Positions 60,360-64,000 of a DNA stretch of 64,000 nt are shown piece by piece. Within the stretch, counting starts at the first letter, position 1. Each line of letters begins with the position of its first letter. Origin of the DNA: Coemansia sp. RSA 487 (taxonomy: Eukaryota > Kickxellomycota > Kickxellomycetes > Kickxellales > Kickxellaceae); contig JANBRJ010000035.1 in the NCBI GenBank assembly GCA_027577595.1, forward strand, positions 1-64,000, read 5' to 3'. The notes under the pieces are model-generated. The model saw only the letters and a list, made by a program, of their open reading frames with translations. It was not told the origin of the DNA and did no database searches. Made by a program: the position numbers and the translations under genes.

Positions 60360-62399
60360 CTACAGCGGGGGATACTATGTGTTTGTTTTTACTGCTATTG
60401 TACGGTCGCGGTCGAATTATAAACTCCGACGGAAAGGGGAGAGAAGAGAGCTCCTGTTTGTGTGTGCTCTGGTGCTATAAATAGTATCTCAATGCTTGCT
60501 TTGCCTTGTTGATAACGCTTAAGATAAAGATGGAGCTACAAGCGAAAAAAAAAAAAAAACCAAAAGATAATAAGCTTGAAGAAAACACTAACAAAGGCTT
60601 TTAGAAGAGTAAAAAAGAAATGGATATCAAAAAGCGATGAACCAAGAGAAAGAAGTATCTTTTCTCTTTTGAGTTTTACCAACAGGAAAAGCATCCGCTA
60701 CTTCAACTAATCGAAAGCAAAAAATGGTGGGAGGAAAATCACGACGGTTAAAAGAGATAAAATCCGATGGAAGAATAGAAGAGGATGAATGCTAGTGAAA
60801 AAAGGGGGTTTGTCAAGCAAACACGAAATAAAGCAGAATGCTGGATGAGGCTTGTTTTTACAAACAAAAAACCAAGAACATGCCATCCTACTCTTTTTTT
60901 GCCAGCATATACAACTAATCAAACACTAACGATGCAATGGGAAAATGGCTTATCCCAACGTCTCGCAACCACTAATAGAAATCGGCATATCTACAAGAGT
61001 GGCAATGAATGATGGTGGGATGTGCGCCTCCCTCCTTTTTCTTTGAGAAAGGTGGAAAATGTTGGAAAAAGCGTGAATAAACTTGAAAGGGGCTGAACAA
61101 GAACTCATTTTTGCGCCTCCAATTTCCATCTCTGAACCATTGTCCTCCAAAACCAACGTGTCTATATGTCCCCCATGTAAGGGAATGAACTAACCTTGTC
61201 TCTTGTTAATCGCAGTCGCTGTTGCCAATTAACGTGCGAAAGGCGTCTGTTTGTCGATGGTGGTGAGACGACCCGCTCTGTTGGTAAGAATAAAATATAA
61301 ACAATAGAAAAAAGATTATCAAGCAGAAAAGAGGATACCGGTGACACAAAAAGCAAAAGACAGAAAAGATAAAATAAATTAGGCGGAAAGGCCAGCCGTT
61401 TTTGCAAAAAAGAAAAAAAAAGTTCCAAGGAAAGGGAGAAATGGAAAAATAGCTGGTATGCAGAAAAGACACAGGAGGTGGAATGATGCTGATTTAAATG
61501 CAATGCTCATATGGACGGTGTGGGTACATGTGTAATTTATCAAAGAAAAAGCGCCAAAGGGGTGTTTGCCGTTTTCTTTGGTAAGAGCAATCTGTGCTAG
61601 TCCAATTGGCCAAAGACAAGACATGTCACTCATATAAAAGACATTGGTATTCCTTTTTCTACAATGTAAAATGAAAAGTGGGTATGTTCCACCCCTGCCC
61701 ACTTCTAAGCTGTTAGGATTTTTCATCTTACATTGTGCAAATCCTTCGTTCGCTCTCACTTCAAACATATCACCGTTTTCTTATTTGTATGCACGCCTTT
61801 CAATGTACAAAATTTTCCTTTGGCTCTTTGGTCTTTGTTTTCCACAACATGCATCTTTGAATCCATCATTCTTTTGCATCAATACGCCGTACAATCAGAG
61901 TTCCATGGTAATCTTATTATTTAGGCATTATTGTTCTGTGTCGCTCAACCATCGGTAGATCGCTAATATTTGTTTTCTTTCACCTTTAAATCTTTTTCTT
62001 TTCGTTATTGTTGCACTTCAAAACATTACTAAGAAAAAAGAGCGCACAATAAACAAAAAGCTCCTTTCAATATTAAAGGCAATTATGAGCTGCATTTGAA
62101 ATCGCCTTAGTAAACAAAAAAACCAATGGCAGATTATTGCCTGCAATGATCTGCATATAATTTGCCCTATCTGTTTCTCCCTCATGCCTTTTCCAGCCCA
62201 AGCGCGATTGAATCAAATTCACCCCTAACACATCAGGTCCTCCATACTCACCCTCATACAGACATCCGAAAGGAAAGCTATATCCGATGATAATAAAACA
62301 AAAACGGGCATTCCAGGCATCTTGGGGATTTTCATTGCGAAACTACCGGCTTTTACCCAGCCGGCCGACAAAAAGAAAGAGAAAGAAAAAACAAGCATG
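60360..62399. other. 2 kb spacer upstream of the zinc-cluster gene
   Basis: A/T-rich, with no convincing gene on either strand. It holds a hairpin-forming inverted repeat at 61661-61736 and poly-A/T tracts. It should contain the zinc-cluster promoter and the 3' flank of the partial gene at 62400. Confidence 0.6.
61661..61736. repeat. Inverted repeat (hairpin)
   Basis: The arms ACAATGTAAAATGAAAA (61661-61677) and TTTTCATCTTACATTGT (61720-61736) are complementary at 16 of 17 positions. Nested inside, GTGGG (61679-61683) pairs with a CCCAC at 61698-61702. It could be a small palindromic element or an RNA hairpin. Confidence 0.8.
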
Positions 62400-64000
62400 C
62401 TACTTGAATATCTCTGCAGATACTCTGTGAAGACACATCTGGACTGACCGCAAAACAGCAGTATCTGAGACAGAAAGCAGGTTTACCAGGCTATCATACA
62501 TTGCAAATATATGCGCCGTCGTACCAGCCAATGCATGCTCTCTGAAAGCTAATCCCGCTTTGTCCATCCCGCCATTGTCCGCACCTTCTTTGCGTAGTTT
62601 TGCCAATAGACAATTCAACGCACCCGGCTGACATTGCAGCTGCGCCAGCTCCTGCAGAATAAACCGAAGAAGTTCAATCTGCGACAATGGCATGGGGCTG
62701 TTTCCAACAAGCGCTTTGTCCTGTACAAATGTCTCCAGAACGACCTTGATCCGCCGCACAAGCGTTGGCGCTGCCGCCTTGCTGACCCATTGTGGAATCT
62801 CTTTGCTCTGCAGCAACACTGTCGGTGCTGGCACAGCTGATGACATCAGGAACAGCCACTTGAAGCACGCCATCGTCAGAGCCTGTCGGTTTTGGTGGAA
62901 TTCACGCCCAACTCCAGAAGATTGGGCAGGTACATCTATATCTATGCCAAGCACAACAACGGGTTCGGAGACTCGCAGCGCTCCCCATTCCAGAATACCA
63001 ACCAGGAGCTGCCAGTACGCCTCTGTTTCTTCTGGCTGCTTTTGCTGAGACGATTCAGCACACGCAGCAACATACTGCAAGCTCGCGCCTGCCACTGCGT
63101 CAAGTATCTCAATCTGCGTGCTTGCCGACAACGTACTCCCTCCTCTGGCACAATCATCACTGCTTTGTCTGTCTGTGGAAGATGCAGCCAGCTTGCAGAT
63201 GACATTATCTCTCGCACAACCGTTTCCGGTTCTCTGAACTTCATCATTGCCACCCAGTGACCCTGCAGAATGCCTCGTGATTGCCAGTGCTCCAGCCAAT
63301 GATGCCAATGAATCAGTTGGCATTTCAACCACAAGGCCAACAACAGACCCAACTGACACCCACGCACTTGCAAGCGCCTCACGCGCACTGCTCCCGAGCT
63401 CCTGGCTCATGCTTGCTGCCAGTAGGCCAAGCTCCTTCATCCCTGTCGGCACCACGCGAACAAACCAGTCAGCCGCCACAGACGTAGCGGCCATCGCTCT
63501 ATCCCATGCTCCGCCATCGATTGAAACAAGCGCCAAGGGGACAACAAGGTGCCAGCCGATGGCTACAATTGCGTCTTGCCATATTCCATGCAACAGCACC
63601 CGCATTGCACTACTGGACTCGATGCTCGTGCAGTTGTCCTTCAATGCACTGCCAAATATCGCTGACCCTTCCTCATTGTTCTGGATGCACAAAATGTGTC
63701 CAAGTCTCCTGAGTGCTGCTTCGCCAAGCGCAACAAACGACGCCCGAATAGTGCGCTTCTTCGTTCTGGCCCCGGCGCTTGAACGCTTCTGGCGGCGCTC
63801 TTTGTTACTGCCGCCAGCGCCGCCTGCAGAAGATGAGGCGGTACCTAGGTCCTGCAGGGAATCCAACGCAGCCACTCGTTGGCAGTACACAGAAAACGCC
63901 GACTCTGCTCGTCTATAGACCGCATGGCTGGCAAGCACCAAAGCTGAAGAAGAGCTCTCGATTTGCTGGCCCTGAACAACGTACGGTGCCACGGCAAGCA
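62400..64000 (-). CDS. Partial gene, C-terminal part of an unknown alpha-helical protein
   Basis: The frame is open from the right window edge (no ATG within it that must be the start; the first candidate is a GTG at 63992) to a stop at 62400, giving at least 533 residues. It is mostly alpha-helical with HEAT/ARM-like repeats of hydrophobic residues, such as MRVLLHGIWQDAIVAIGWHL, LLGRLDG-free segments like VAADWFVRVVPTGMKELGLL, and ILDAVAGASLQYVAACAES. A basic patch (KERRQKRSSAGARTKKR) near the start of the visible part could be a nuclear or nucleolar signal. This mix is seen in ribosome-biogenesis scaffolds such as Urb1/Urb2, but no diagnostic motif was recognised, so the function is left open. 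Confidence 0.65.
   Translation of the reverse strand, partial: LAVAPYVVQGQQIESSSSALVLASHAVYRRAESAFSVYCQRVAALDSLQDLGTASSSAGGAGGSNKERRQKRSSAGARTKKRTIRASFVALGEAALRRLGHILCIQNNEEGSAIFGSALKDNCTSIESSSAMRVLLHGIWQDAIVAIGWHLVVPLALVSIDGGAWDRAMAATSVAADWFVRVVPTGMKELGLLAASMSQELGSSAREALASAWVSVGSVVGLVVEMPTDSLASLAGALAITRHSAGSLGGNDEVQRTGNGCARDNVICKLAASSTDRQSSDDCARGGSTLSASTQIEILDAVAGASLQYVAACAESSQQKQPEETEAYWQLLVGILEWGALRVSEPVVVLGIDIDVPAQSSGVGREFHQNRQALTMACFKWLFLMSSAVPAPTVLLQSKEIPQWVSKAAAPTLVRRIKVVLETFVQDKALVGNSPMPLSQIELLRFILQELAQLQCQPGALNCLLAKLRKEGADNGGMDKAGLAFREHALAGTTAHIFAMYDSLVNLLSVSDTAVLRSVQMCLHRVSAEIFK

Noticed and set aside
1-64000. CRISPR arrays, bacterial operons, rRNA or tRNA genes
   Set aside because: No regularly spaced repeats, no ribosome-binding-site pattern, and no cloverleaf or conserved rRNA segment were found by eye. 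The genes are eukaryotic in type.

Overview
The window looks like nuclear DNA of an early-diverging, intron-poor filamentous fungus. Most genes are long uninterrupted frames with G/C-rich third positions and Ala/Ser/Gln low-complexity tracts, separated by A/T-rich spacers. A GH46-type chitosanase, a tubby-like fragment, TRAPPC11, a Zn2Cys6 regulator, a GT15 mannosyltransferase and a decayed AAA-ATPase-like/PD-(D/E)XK gene together suggest Kickxellomycotina (Coemansia/Linderina-like) or a relative. That placement is inference, because no marker RNA gene was seen. CTG reads as leucine.

Layout: 1-162 tail-less fragment of a possible tubby-like gene (-). 338-3358 GRIP golgin (-). 3856-4185 small orphan (+). 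4313-5122 secreted GH46-like chitosanase (-). 5836-9867 WDR59/Mtc5-type GATOR2/SEA subunit (+). 9898-10617 YbaK-type editing domain protein (-). 11035-12324 two tandem MAPEG proteins (+). 12521-18958 two tandem arrestin-like proteins (-). 21038-21991 uncharacterised RVxF protein (-). 21992-26786 a 4.8 kb gene-poor stretch with one repeat copy. 26787-29996 aquaglyceroporin and a 14-helix-type MFS transporter (+). 30136-32640 decayed AAA-ATPase-like gene (-). 33080-33921 GID8 (+). 34211-40753 TRAPPC11 (+). 41148-43196 GT15 mannosyltransferase (+). 43854-45212 stearoyl-CoA desaturase (+). 45401-45745 small coiled-coil protein (+). 46636-51072 ABCC transporter with three exons (-). 52300-53507 broken molybdenum cofactor sulfurase (+). 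54095-56394 Sec20 and Pep12/syntaxin-like SNAREs (+). 56517-60359 zinc-cluster regulator (-). 62400-64000 partial unknown gene (-).

Themes: several genes serve membrane traffic (GRIP golgin, TRAPPC11, Sec20, Qa-SNARE) and nutrient or transporter control (GATOR2 subunit, GID8, arrestins, aquaglyceroporin, MFS, ABCC). There is no sign that they form one cluster.

The most unusual features are these. (a) An unclassified dispersed repeat family, here called R1, has three clear copies. Two are direct copies bracketing the ABCC gene and the dead Moco sulfurase, and the tail block of one copy is inverted. (b) Three GC-AG introns were found among only about eight inferred introns. (c) The GT15 gene seems to start on a 12-nt coding exon. 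(d) The Moco sulfurase relic has lost its PLP lysine and its middle. (e) The Sec20 homologue ends in HLEL rather than HDEL.
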